A stretch of DNA of 61,956 bases from an uncultured Anaerotignum sp. (lineage in GTDB: Bacteria; Bacillota; Clostridia; Lachnospirales; Anaerotignaceae), in assembly GCA_910578425.1 (NCBI GenBank), contig CAJTQX010000012.1, forward strand, positions 1 to 61,956. Direction: 5' to 3'. A program made the translations under genes and the position numbers. Below, piece after piece: positions 41,520 through 50,000 of this stretch; position 1 is the first letter of the stretch; each line of letters starts with the position of its first letter. The notes below the pieces were generated by a model. It did not search any database and was not told where the DNA came from. It was given only the letters and a program-made list of their open reading frames with translations.

Positions 41520-43517
41520 ATGCCAAAACAAATCGCGGCACTGCTGCCGCTAATGCTGACATTCGGCGCATTCCTCGCTGTCATGTTTTTCGCCAATAGA
41601 CGGACACTGGATATCAAGAGTAAGACGGTCGGCGATGGCCAGCATGGCTCCGCCAGCTTCGCCACTCCAAAGGAAATTGCCGAAGCCTTTTGCCGTGTGG
41701 ATTACAGGCCGGAGGAATGGCGGCGGAAAAATCCAACGGATCTGCCGCAGGGCATCATTGTCGGCTGCGAGATTTTGAAATTTGGAAAAAAGAAAAAAGT
41801 AACCGCTATCGTGGATGATGGCGACGTCCACGCGCTGATGATCGGCGCGGCAGGCGTTGGTAAAACAGCAAAATTCCTATATCTCAATATCGAATACTGC
41901 TGTGCGTCAGGCATGAGCTTCGCTGTCAGCGACACAAAGGGCGATATCCTCAGAAGCTACGCGCCTATTGCCGAGAAATACTATGGCTATGATATTTCCG
42001 TGCTTGATCTGAGGAACCCGACGCAGAGCGATGGCTTCAATATGCTCCACATGGTGAATCGTTATATGGACGATTATTTGCAGACAGACAGCCTTGTCAG
42101 CAAGGCGAAAGCGGAAAAATATGCAAAGGTCATATCAAAAACCATCATGAATGCTGGCGGTTTCGATTCCTCCAATGCCGGACAAAATGCGTATTTCTAT
42201 GATTCTGCCGAAGGGCTGATGACAGCGGTCATCCTCGTCCTTGCTGAAGCCTGCTCGCCATATCTGTTCTGCCCGGAACAGAGGAAACGCAAGGAGGAAA
42301 TGCTGAAAACCAGAAAGAAGTGGCTGGATTCCATGCAGGAGTTATACGGAGAGCCAGGGCAGCCATCTGCCATAGCCCTAAATAAATACAGTGAAACGAT
42401 GACGCAGAAGGATATCAATGCCTCTGTCCTGTGGGAGCCTGTGGAACAGGAGGAAACTGGATCGGATAATTCACAGGGGAGCCAGCGGCACATCGTCAGT
42501 ATTTTCAAACTGATACAGGATCTACTGGCCCCCTCCCCTGTCAAGGGGGAAAGCCGTTTCCAGCTGCTCATGGAGCAGCTCCCCGATGAGCATAAGGCAC
42601 GTTGGCTTTCCGGCGCGGCGCTGAACACCAGCGACCAGGCGATGGCGTCCGTCATGTCCACCGCGCTGTCGCGGTTGAACGCGTTCCTTGACAGCGAAAT
42701 AGAACAGCTTTTGTGTTTTGAAACAAAGCTGGATACGGAAAAGTTCTGTAAAAGCAAATCCGCGCTGTTCATTATCCTGCCGGAGGAAGATGAAACAAAG
42801 CACTTCCTCGTATCGCTGATCGTACAGCAGGTCTACCGCGAAATGCTGACGATTGCCGATGAGCTGGGCGGCAAGCTGCCGAACCGCGTCATGTTCCTGC
42901 TCGATGAGTTCGGGACGCTGCCACAGATACAGTCTGCGGAAATGATGTTCTCCGCCAGCCGCTCCAGGCGGATCAGCTTCGTCCCTATCATACAGTCACT
43001 GGCACAGCTGGAGAAAAATTATGGAAAAGAAGGCTCCGCTATCATTCGAGATAATTGCCAAATCGCAATATACGGCGGCTTTGCACCGAATTCTGAGGCA
43101 GCGGAGGTGCTGTCCAAAACATTGGGCGAGAGGACGGTGCAGACAGGGAGCGTTTCCAAGGGAAGGGATACCTCGAAATCCCTGCAGATGACTGGACGGG
43201 CGCTGATGACGCCGGATGAACTGAAGATCATGCCGAAGGATACATTTATCGTTACACGCACGGGCGTGAAGCCGATGAAAACGGTGCTGCGGCTGTTTTT
43301 TGAATGGGGCATCGAACTGGACGAACCCTACCAGCCACGGCAATCCGTGGTACGGAAGGTCTGTTATGCAGACAGGCGCACGGTCGAGATGGCGATCCAG
43401 AAGAAATATGGCGCAAAACTGCAAAGGAGGATGTTATCGGCGGTGCCAGGGGAACCGCCAGAGGAACCATCGGAGAAAGAGGACAAAAAGGATAAGCTGC
43501 AGAACGTGCGGACTTGA
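41520..43517 (+). CDS. VirD4/TraG-type coupling protein
   Basis: This 665-aa protein is the type IV coupling ATPase that brings the relaxase-DNA complex to the channel. It has an N-terminal membrane helix (ALLPLMLTFGAFLAVMFFA), then GDGQHGSASFATPKEI. Walker A is GAAGVGKTAKF (~108-118) and AVSDTKGDILRSYAPIAEKY follows. Walker B is NRVMFLLDEFGTLPQI (~460) and the C-terminal ATPase block is SRSRRISFVPIIQSLAQLE. Only one predicted membrane helix is seen. The start at 41520 has AAAGGAGG upstream. Length is normal. Confidence 0.93.
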   Translation: MPKQIAALLPLMLTFGAFLAVMFFANRRTLDIKSKTVGDGQHGSASFATPKEIAEAFCRVDYRPEEWRRKNPTDLPQGIIVGCEILKFGKKKKVTAIVDDGDVHALMIGAAGVGKTAKFLYLNIEYCCASGMSFAVSDTKGDILRSYAPIAEKYYGYDISVLDLRNPTQSDGFNMLHMVNRYMDDYLQTDSLVSKAKAEKYAKVISKTIMNAGGFDSSNAGQNAYFYDSAEGLMTAVILVLAEACSPYLFCPEQRKRKEEMLKTRKKWLDSMQELYGEPGQPSAIALNKYSETMTQKDINASVLWEPVEQEETGSDNSQGSQRHIVSIFKLIQDLLAPSPVKGESRFQLLMEQLPDEHKARWLSGAALNTSDQAMASVMSTALSRLNAFLDSEIEQLLCFETKLDTEKFCKSKSALFIILPEEDETKHFLVSLIVQQVYREMLTIADELGGKLPNRVMFLLDEFGTLPQIQSAEMMFSASRSRRISFVPIIQSLAQLEKNYGKEGSAIIRDNCQIAIYGGFAPNSEAAEVLSKTLGERTVQTGSVSKGRDTSKSLQMTGRALMTPDELKIMPKDTFIVTRTGVKPMKTVLRLFFEWGIELDEPYQPRQSVVRKVCYADRRTVEMAIQKKYGAKLQRRMLSAVPGEPPEEPSEKEDKKDKLQNVRT

Positions 43518-43532
43518 GGATGGAGGGATACC

Positions 43533-43793
43533 ATGATTGACAAAATGAAGGTTTACAGGGATACTGAGCTGTCCGCCAAAGCGATGTCGGTTTATTTATA
43601 TCTCTGCGACAGGGCTGGGAGGGAAAGCAAAAGCTGCTTCCCTTCCATCAAGACCATCGGCAGGGATCTGAAGCTGTCGGAGAGCTCCGTGAAACGGTCA
43701 ATACGGGAGTTGCTGGACAGGGGGCATATCGAGAAGGAACACCGTTTCCGGAACAATGGAGGCAAAAGCAGCAATTTGTATCGTATTTTGTAG
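43533..43793 (+). CDS. Small helix-turn-helix protein
   Basis: This 86-aa protein is a single winged helix-turn-helix (HTH_36-like): LSAKAMSVYLYLCDRAGRE, the recognition part SESSVKRSIRELLDRGHIEK, and a wing ending NNGGKSSNLYRIL. It matches the N-terminal DNA-binding part of mobile-element replication or regulatory proteins. GGAGGG precedes the ATG. It is the last gene before the AT-rich cargo region, and the longer C-terminal part of full replication proteins is absent. Confidence 0.75.
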   Translation: MIDKMKVYRDTELSAKAMSVYLYLCDRAGRESKSCFPSIKTIGRDLKLSESSVKRSIRELLDRGHIEKEHRFRNNGGKSSNLYRIL

Positions 43794-44160
43794 AGAACAT
43801 CCCCCTCCCAGCTCGAAAAACGCTGAAAACCCTTGACAGGGGAAGTCTGCGCATCGCATGAACCATGCCATGGGTCAGTATGACCCGAGAATGTGAATGC
43901 TTCAATTTAACTTACTGTCACAGAAAAGAAAACTTTACAAGAGACGATATTTTAATATAAGGTAGTAGTGTTTTTTGCGCGGCCCTATCCGAATTATGAC
44001 GTAGAGATATATAGGAATTTGAAGCGTTCAGGAGGGACAATTCGCTAGATTTGGATATAAGAAATGAGCAGGTTTCTCTAATGTGCTGCCAACTTATTAT
44101 TCGCATAAAGATTTCTCAATTCGGTACAATATGTATATTAAAAACAGGGAGGAACTTTTT
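43794..44160. other. Boundary region between conjugation genes and the surface-module cargo
   Basis: There is no gene here. Base composition shifts from GC-rich to AT-rich near 43900. A GGGTCAGTATGACCC hairpin lies at 43872-43886. TACAAT (44125-44130) with a preceding GG could be a weak -10 for the recombinase gene, with no good -35. Hairpins like this can mark an oriT or a cargo boundary, but I cannot show either. Confidence 0.4.
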
Positions 44161-45018
44161 ATGCGAAAACAAAAAACCTATGCACTTACTTCAAATTTGA
44201 TACAGCAGTATGCAGAATATCTTTTGGAACAAGAGAGGGCAAAGAATACGATAGAGAAGTATCTGCGCGACCTGAATTGCTTGTCGGCCTTTTTGGATGG
44301 AGCGTCCCTTACCAAGGCAAGCCTTTTGGAGTGGAAAGAACATCTGTCAAATAGCTATGCCCCGGCGACTGTCAATTCCATGCTGGCAGCGGTCAACTGT
44401 TTCCTGCGCTTTATGGGGTGGAAGGAATTGTCTGTTCGGCCGTTAAAAATTCAGAGAGCCTTGTTTTGTGATGAAAGCAGGGAACTTACCCGTACCGAAT
44501 ATATTCGTCTGGTAAATACTGCTGATCAGCAAGGAAACGAACGGCTGGCATTGCTCCTCCAAACAATCTGCGCAACTGGAATTAGGGTATCAGAACTTCG
44601 ATTTATCACTGTGGAAGCTGTGGCAATGGGAAGGGCGGAGGTTTGCTGCAAGGGGAAACGGAGAATTGTTTTTTTGCCAGAGAAATTGCGCTGCCTGTTA
44701 AAAAGATATTTGAAAAAACAGAAAACTGCTGCTGGCCCAGTGTTCATAACACGAACCGGAAAACCGCTTGACCGCTCTAATATCTGGCGGGAAATGAAAG
44801 CACTCTGCGAAAGTGCAGACGTTGCATCTGGCAAAGTATTTCCCCACAATCTGCGGCATTTATTTGCCAGGACGTACTACGCTATGGAAAAGGATTTATC
44901 GCGGCTTGCAGATATCTTGGGCCATTCCAGCATTGACACTACACGAATTTATACCATGGAAAGCGGAATGGTACACATACGGCAGCTTAACCGCATGGAT
45001 TTGACGTTAACAACATAG
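44161..45018 (+). CDS. Tyrosine recombinase, candidate promoter invertase
   Basis: This 285-aa protein is a short XerC/D-like tyrosine recombinase. The N-terminal SAM-like core-binding domain (~10-95) has RAKNTIEKYLRDLNCLSAFL. The catalytic residues are all present: R142 (CATGIRVSEL), K164 or K166, H229 and R232 (PHNLRHLFA), H255 (LGHSSIDTT) and the nucleophile Y264 (RIYT). It lacks an arm-binding domain, as in invertases. Its stop codon lies inside a 26-bp site that recurs inverted 216 nt downstream, with 9-bp arms and an 8-bp spacer, so it probably inverts the promoter segment there. GGGAGGAAC precedes the ATG. Confidence 0.88.
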   Translation: MRKQKTYALTSNLIQQYAEYLLEQERAKNTIEKYLRDLNCLSAFLDGASLTKASLLEWKEHLSNSYAPATVNSMLAAVNCFLRFMGWKELSVRPLKIQRALFCDESRELTRTEYIRLVNTADQQGNERLALLLQTICATGIRVSELRFITVEAVAMGRAEVCCKGKRRIVFLPEKLRCLLKRYLKKQKTAAGPVFITRTGKPLDRSNIWREMKALCESADVASGKVFPHNLRHLFARTYYAMEKDLSRLADILGHSSIDTTRIYTMESGMVHIRQLNRMDLTLTT

Positions 45019-45034
45019 TTTTTGTTATGTTGTT
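45009..45034 (+). repeat. Recombination site, left (inverted repeat L)
   Basis: This 26-bp site consists of arm AACAACATA, spacer GTTTTTGT and arm TATGTTGTT. The arms are perfect reverse complements, and the 8-bp spacer is asymmetric. This is the form of a tyrosine recombinase crossover site. It overlaps the end of the recombinase gene and also forms a hairpin followed by TTTT. Confidence 0.88.
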
Positions 45035-45224
45035 TTCTGGACGCTAACTAACCAATATACATACACTATATAGGAAAAATATTTTATTTGCAAGTATTTT
45101 TATATTTTACGCATACGAAAGGTAGCAGGACGGTTTTGATTTTTCACTCGGTCTGTTTTTTTGATGTTTATATTTCCTTTGCGGCATTATTTTTGATATA
45201 ATAAAACATCTCACTGTTTCAAGC
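45035..45224. promoter_or_regulatory. Predicted invertible promoter segment
   Basis: The segment between the two sites is AT-rich and non-coding. On the minus strand it has a strong sigma-A promoter, TTGCAA (45088-45093), 17 bp, TATAGT (45065-45070), now pointing away from the cyclase gene. On the plus strand it has a perfect TATAAT (45197-45202) with a poor -35 (TTTCCT, 18 bp). Inversion would turn the stronger promoter toward the cyclase operon. As sequenced I predict the weaker or OFF state, though this depends on the true strengths. Confidence 0.75.
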
Positions 45225-45250
45225 AACAACATAACAAAAACTATGTTGTT
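45225..45250 (-). repeat. Recombination site, right (inverted repeat R)
   Basis: This is the exact 26-bp reverse complement of the site at 45009-45034: arm AACAACATA, spacer ACAAAAAC, arm TATGTTGTT. The reversed spacer orientation predicts inversion, not deletion. It lies 36 bp before the cyclase start codon. Confidence 0.88.
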
Positions 45251-45286
45251 TTATAGTCATAAATGATTCGAAGGAAGCGTGCAAAA

Positions 45287-46204
45287 ATGGAAAAAATATT
45301 GATTGTTGATGACAGTACCCTGCAAGCAGCACAGCTAAAATCCATTTTGAAAGATGAATATGACATCACTATTGCACAGACAGCAGAAGAAGGACTGTGG
45401 CTCGTGGAAAACGGAGAATATTCCCTTATACTACTGGATGTTGTGATGCCGGGAATGGATGGTTTTACACTGTTGAAAAAATTACAGGAAGAAATTGTTA
45501 CTCGAAGTATACCGGTAATTTTAATTACCAGCCTTTCTGATGTGAAAAATGAGCAATATGGGCTTGTTCTTGGGGCTGTCGACTATATTACAAAACCCTT
45601 TCATTCCCTGATTGTGAAGGCAAGGGTCAATACGCATATCAAGCTATATAATTACCGTATGCAGGCAGAAGTGCAATCCATGACCGACCAACTGACAGGG
45701 GTAGCCAACAGGCGCAGGTATGAACATTACAGTATTGCAAAATGGCAGGAAGCCGCTCGACTTCAGGTTCCTATTTCAATCTGTATGTTTGATATTGACC
45801 ATTTCAAGAAATATAATGATACTTTTGGCCATCCTGCAGGAGATAAGGTGATAGCCTCTATTGCGAAAACGGCCTCTGCGTGTTTCCGGCGCAACACAGA
45901 TTTCTTTGCACGTTATGGAGGGGAGGAATTTGTGGCAATTTCCATGGGGAACAGCTCTGAAAAGATGTTTGGATATCTGAAAAAAATCCGGCAGGCAATA
46001 GAGAATCTGCATATTCCGCATGACCCCTCTGTATCGGAATGGGTCACGGTGAGCGTGGGAGGCGTTACTACCATTCCGCAGGCAAGCAGCTCCTATGAAT
46101 TATATCTGAAAATTGCAGATACCATGCTGTATGATGCAAAAAAATATGGCCGGAATATGGTCGTCTGGGCGGACGAGAGTATGAAGCAAATGCGTGAAAA
46201 ATAA
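45287..46204 (+). CDS. Response regulator diguanylate cyclase (REC-GGDEF)
   Basis: This 305-aa protein joins an N-terminal receiver domain (1-~120) to a GGDEF domain (~140-300). The receiver has the acidic pair D8 D9 (LIVDDS), phospho-acceptor D51 (LILLDVVMPGMDG) and the K of DYITKPF (~103). The GGDEF domain has DQLTGVANRRRYE and DIDHFKKYNDTFGHPAGD. Its active site is GGEEF (211-215), with an RNTD product-inhibition site five residues before it. It should make cyclic di-GMP when activated. No partner histidine kinase gene is nearby. The start at 45287 has AAGGAAG upstream, just beyond the right recombination site. Confidence 0.93.
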   Translation: MEKILIVDDSTLQAAQLKSILKDEYDITIAQTAEEGLWLVENGEYSLILLDVVMPGMDGFTLLKKLQEEIVTRSIPVILITSLSDVKNEQYGLVLGAVDYITKPFHSLIVKARVNTHIKLYNYRMQAEVQSMTDQLTGVANRRRYEHYSIAKWQEAARLQVPISICMFDIDHFKKYNDTFGHPAGDKVIASIAKTASACFRRNTDFFARYGGEEFVAISMGNSSEKMFGYLKKIRQAIENLHIPHDPSVSEWVTVSVGGVTTIPQASSSYELYLKIADTMLYDAKKYGRNMVVWADESMKQMREK

Positions 46205-46254
46205 TTACTCAAAAACAGAATGCATAAAACCCATACAATAACAGGAGGAAAGAG

Positions 46255-46950
46255 ATGAGATTATTTAACTTGTTTGGGAAAAACACAACAAAGCAAATGC
46301 CCCATCAAGAGGAAAAAATGAACCATTCGGAAGAGCTTGAGATATATTCTGGCATAAGGGTTGAAGTAATGACGATGGAAGGACAGATGCTTTTTGTTGC
46401 AAAACTGCTTAGCCTGCACGGAGATAAAGCGGAACTACATCAATATTCTGAAACTGCAATTCCCAAAAATGCTGAGCCCCTTCGCGCCAGAATACGAGGA
46501 TATCTTGACCACGAAAGGAAAGCTGTCCATATGGAGGGGGTTATCATGCCTGCAAAAAAAGGCATATGGACAGTAGAGGAATTGTTGGTTCACAGAGCTG
46601 GGAATGACCGCGCCTTTTTTCGCCTCAGTACTAACCTTGACGCGACCGCTACCATGTTCAGCGGTTTGGAAATGGGAGAAAAACCGTGCAGGCTAATAAA
46701 TATCAGTATTGGCGGAGCATGCATCCGTTCAAAATGCAGATATCATGAAGGCGATAAATTCCTGTTAAAGGTCAGGCTTATGGAGGACAGGCCGATTTCC
46801 GCCATATTCAGCCATGTTGTGCGCATTACGGAAAAGGACAATGATGAATTTGAATATGGATGCCAGTTTTTAGAACTGACGGAAGACGATCAGGAAAAAA
46901 TTACAAAAAATATTTTTGATGCCCAATGCCAAAGACGGCGACAAGCCTAA
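46255..46950 (+). CDS. PilZ-domain c-di-GMP receptor (YcgR-like)
   Basis: This 231-aa protein has an N-terminal YcgR/PilZN-like beta domain (~25-110) and a C-terminal PilZ domain (~117-220). Both binding motifs are intact: RAFFR (119-123, the RxxxR motif) and NISIGG (149-154, the NxSxxG motif). It is therefore expected to bind cyclic di-GMP made by the neighbouring cyclase. No signal peptide or membrane helix is present, so it acts in the cytoplasm. ACAGGAGG precedes the ATG. It lies 50 nt from the cyclase gene and 99 nt from the adhesin gene. Confidence 0.9.
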   Translation: MRLFNLFGKNTTKQMPHQEEKMNHSEELEIYSGIRVEVMTMEGQMLFVAKLLSLHGDKAELHQYSETAIPKNAEPLRARIRGYLDHERKAVHMEGVIMPAKKGIWTVEELLVHRAGNDRAFFRLSTNLDATATMFSGLEMGEKPCRLINISIGGACIRSKCRYHEGDKFLLKVRLMEDRPISAIFSHVVRITEKDNDEFEYGCQFLELTEDDQEKITKNIFDAQCQRRRQA

Positions 46951-47049
46951 GTGTTTTGAAGAAGAGGTTCATTTAGTAGTACTTTACTTTCGAATGGTAC
47001 GAGATATGAATTTTAGTGTTTTGGGAGAATCAGTTTAAGGAGGATTGAA

Positions 47050-50000
47050 ATGAGGAAATTTCATTATGCCTGCCCTGGCAGCGGACTGGATCAGAAAAGG
47101 ATGACCCCTAAGAAAAGCTATGGCGCAAAGGTTATAGCATTCTTTTTATGCCTTTGCATGCTGTCTGGGTTCCTTCCGGCACTGGCAGCGGCAACGGACG
47201 GGAGCGGGAAACTTTCAGATATTGTCAGTATAAATAATATCACGCTCCACTATGCAGAGGAAGATGGCATGCCGGGAGATGCTGTTAAGGATGATGCTCT
47301 AATCGAAGCAGACCGAAAACTGGTTCTGCACTATACATACGAAATCTCGGAGGAACAGTGCCGCGAGATTATAGCAGGAACCCGATACTATCTGGAAGTA
47401 TCCCCACATTTGGAACTGCCCCATTTGGAAGATGGATCTTCGCTGACTATAGAAAGCGAAAGCGGAACAGAACAGTTTGGAATGATTTACGCAGATGGGA
47501 AAAAAGCATGGGTCACGTTTGACGCTGGGAAAAATGGCAACGGAACGGTTTTATCAGAATTTGGAAGTCTTGAGAACGCATATTTTTATTTGAACTGCGG
47601 CCGTTCTGCTGCGCCTCCGGATGATGAGCTTCCTTTGGAGGGACACAGCAATCTATATGCAATGAAATTTGAAACTGATTCAGAGATAAGATTCGGCTAT
47701 GCAGAAAATGAGCCGATTATGGCGAAGGCACAGATTGATAAGAATGGAACTTTGAAGGATAAAACGATTACATGGAGTATCGATTATACTCCGTGGCAAA
47801 ATCCCACAGGAGGCGACGGGATTGACATACGAACCCCCTTTGAATTGAGAGATACGATTGATACAAATCTGCATGATTATATTTCAGGCAGCGCAAAGGT
47901 CAATGGAAAAGATGTTCAAGACTATTCGTCCCATCAAGAAATACCGGAGGGTACAGAAGCATATCTAATTATAGAACAGTCAGAAAATGGATCTGATACA
48001 TCTCTAATTTTTGGCGGTACAAAGTTTAACGCAATAGAAGCAACAAAAGGAAGTCCGGCACAGCCACTAGAAATTTCGTATGAAACATCCATTAAGGATA
48101 GCCTTCTTTTGCCGGGGAAAGACAACGGCAAAAAAATCACAAATGCCGCAGAACTGTTTGCCGGAGAAAATGGCATATTTCATAATTTGGAAATCAGCGG
48201 CCGAAAAACAGTTGCAATTCCCCAGCCCCTGTGGGTGGAAAAGACTGGGAAGACAACACGTCATACAAACGGTACAGGTTCATCTACCGATTGGACAGTT
48301 ACCTTTTATCCCAACGGATTTACATTTACGGAGGACAATATGTTAGAGCTCCATGACCAGCTTCCAGCAGGCAGCACACTGGTGGAAGATTCGGTGCGTA
48401 TAGATGGAGTAAACGCAAAAGCTGTTTCCGACACACAGAACAGCTTCACCATTTCACAAATCATAGCAAAGGGAGATCCTGTAAAAATTACTTATCAGAC
48501 ACAGGTTCCTGAAGAAATGTATGACAGCGGTACAAACCTTGGAAATAATACAGCGTGGTTTACATTTCAGCACAAGGGGATGGAATATATTACACCGAGT
48601 GTTACTACGCCTGTTGGGAGCGGGGATGGAAGCGGAACGCCTGGCACTTCTACGTTGGTAAAAACAAACAATGGCTACAATCCGGCGAACCGTACTATCA
48701 AATGGAAGGTGGATATCAATCCGCACAAGGCATACCTCAAGAGCGGTACATTTACAGATGATCTCAGCACTGTTGGCGGTGTGTGTACAGTCAGCGGGCA
48801 TAGCAGTGGATTGGATCTATTAGATGGTATAAGTGGTATTTCTGTTTTGATTGATGGAAGGCAGCCCACAGACGATGAACGAAATATGATTGACTTGAAA
48901 TATGACTGCCAAAAAATTATTATTCAGGCTGGAAAAATCGGCGCGAAAACCATTACGCTTCAATATACCACAAAAGTATGCGACCCATGTATTTTTGCTA
49001 ACAACACACAAAAAATACCGTTCAAAAATGTCATTTCCACGGAAAATATGGTGATTGGCAGAAATTCGAATGTAGGAAACAGTGTGAGCGCAGACAGTAC
49101 GGCAGATGTCAATGCGGCGGTTTTATCCAAGAAACCACCAGTCTATGATTATGCCAAAGGCGTAATGAAATGGGAAATTGAGGTAGATTCATCCGGGCTT
49201 CCTATGGAGGGCGTGGTCTTGACAGACTGTTTGCCGGCAGGTTTATCTTATTTGGAAGACTCTTTCTGCACCGAACCGGACATAGGCGGTGCTACGGCAT
49301 ATGCAACAGGGCAGGAACTAAAAATGACTTTGGGCAAGGTCATCGGAAAAACAAATGTATTTTTTGATACAAAAGTTTCTCCAGAGATTTTGGGGTTTGG
49401 CGGAAGCGAACCGGTTGTAGTGGAAAATACCATCTGTATGAACGGCAGTGCGGATGGAATAGCATTTGCAGAGGTCACTCATAGGGTACAGCAAAATTTT
49501 TCTAATCATGGCTTAGTAAAGCACAGCAAAGTGGATAACCAACAAGAATTTATCCAGTATGAAGTGCTAGTTAATCCTTTCGGCCTTGCCCTTCCGGGGA
49601 ACCCTTCCCTTGTAGATACATTGGACAAGCGGCTCCAGTTGGATATGGATACGTTGCGTTTTTACAAAGCAGAATTATCTGGAACGACAGCCGCCAAAGA
49701 CCAAAAGCCTGTTTATAAAAAAATCGGGGAAGGCCAAGCTTTGAAAGCTGCAGGGTATGATCCGGCAGAAAACAGCTTCTCGGTAGTCCTTCCGGTTGAA
49801 GCTGGAAGCAGGGATGCATATGTGCTGGCATATACAGCAGATATGCTCCAGCGGCAGGCAGGCGGTTACAGCAACAGTATCCGATTTGATGGCGGAGATA
49901 TCCTTCTGGGAGGTATCAAACAAAACAGTGCTGCTGTTGGTGGCGGCGGTGGCGGAGGAGGAGGCATCGCCGCCCGAAAAGCGAGTATCGTAGTTGCAAA

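Noticed and set aside
43872..43886. GGGTCAGTATGACCC hairpin as the origin of transfer
   Set aside because: It is about 8 kb from the relaxase gene and shows no nic-site sequence that I recognise, so I kept it only as part of the gap description.
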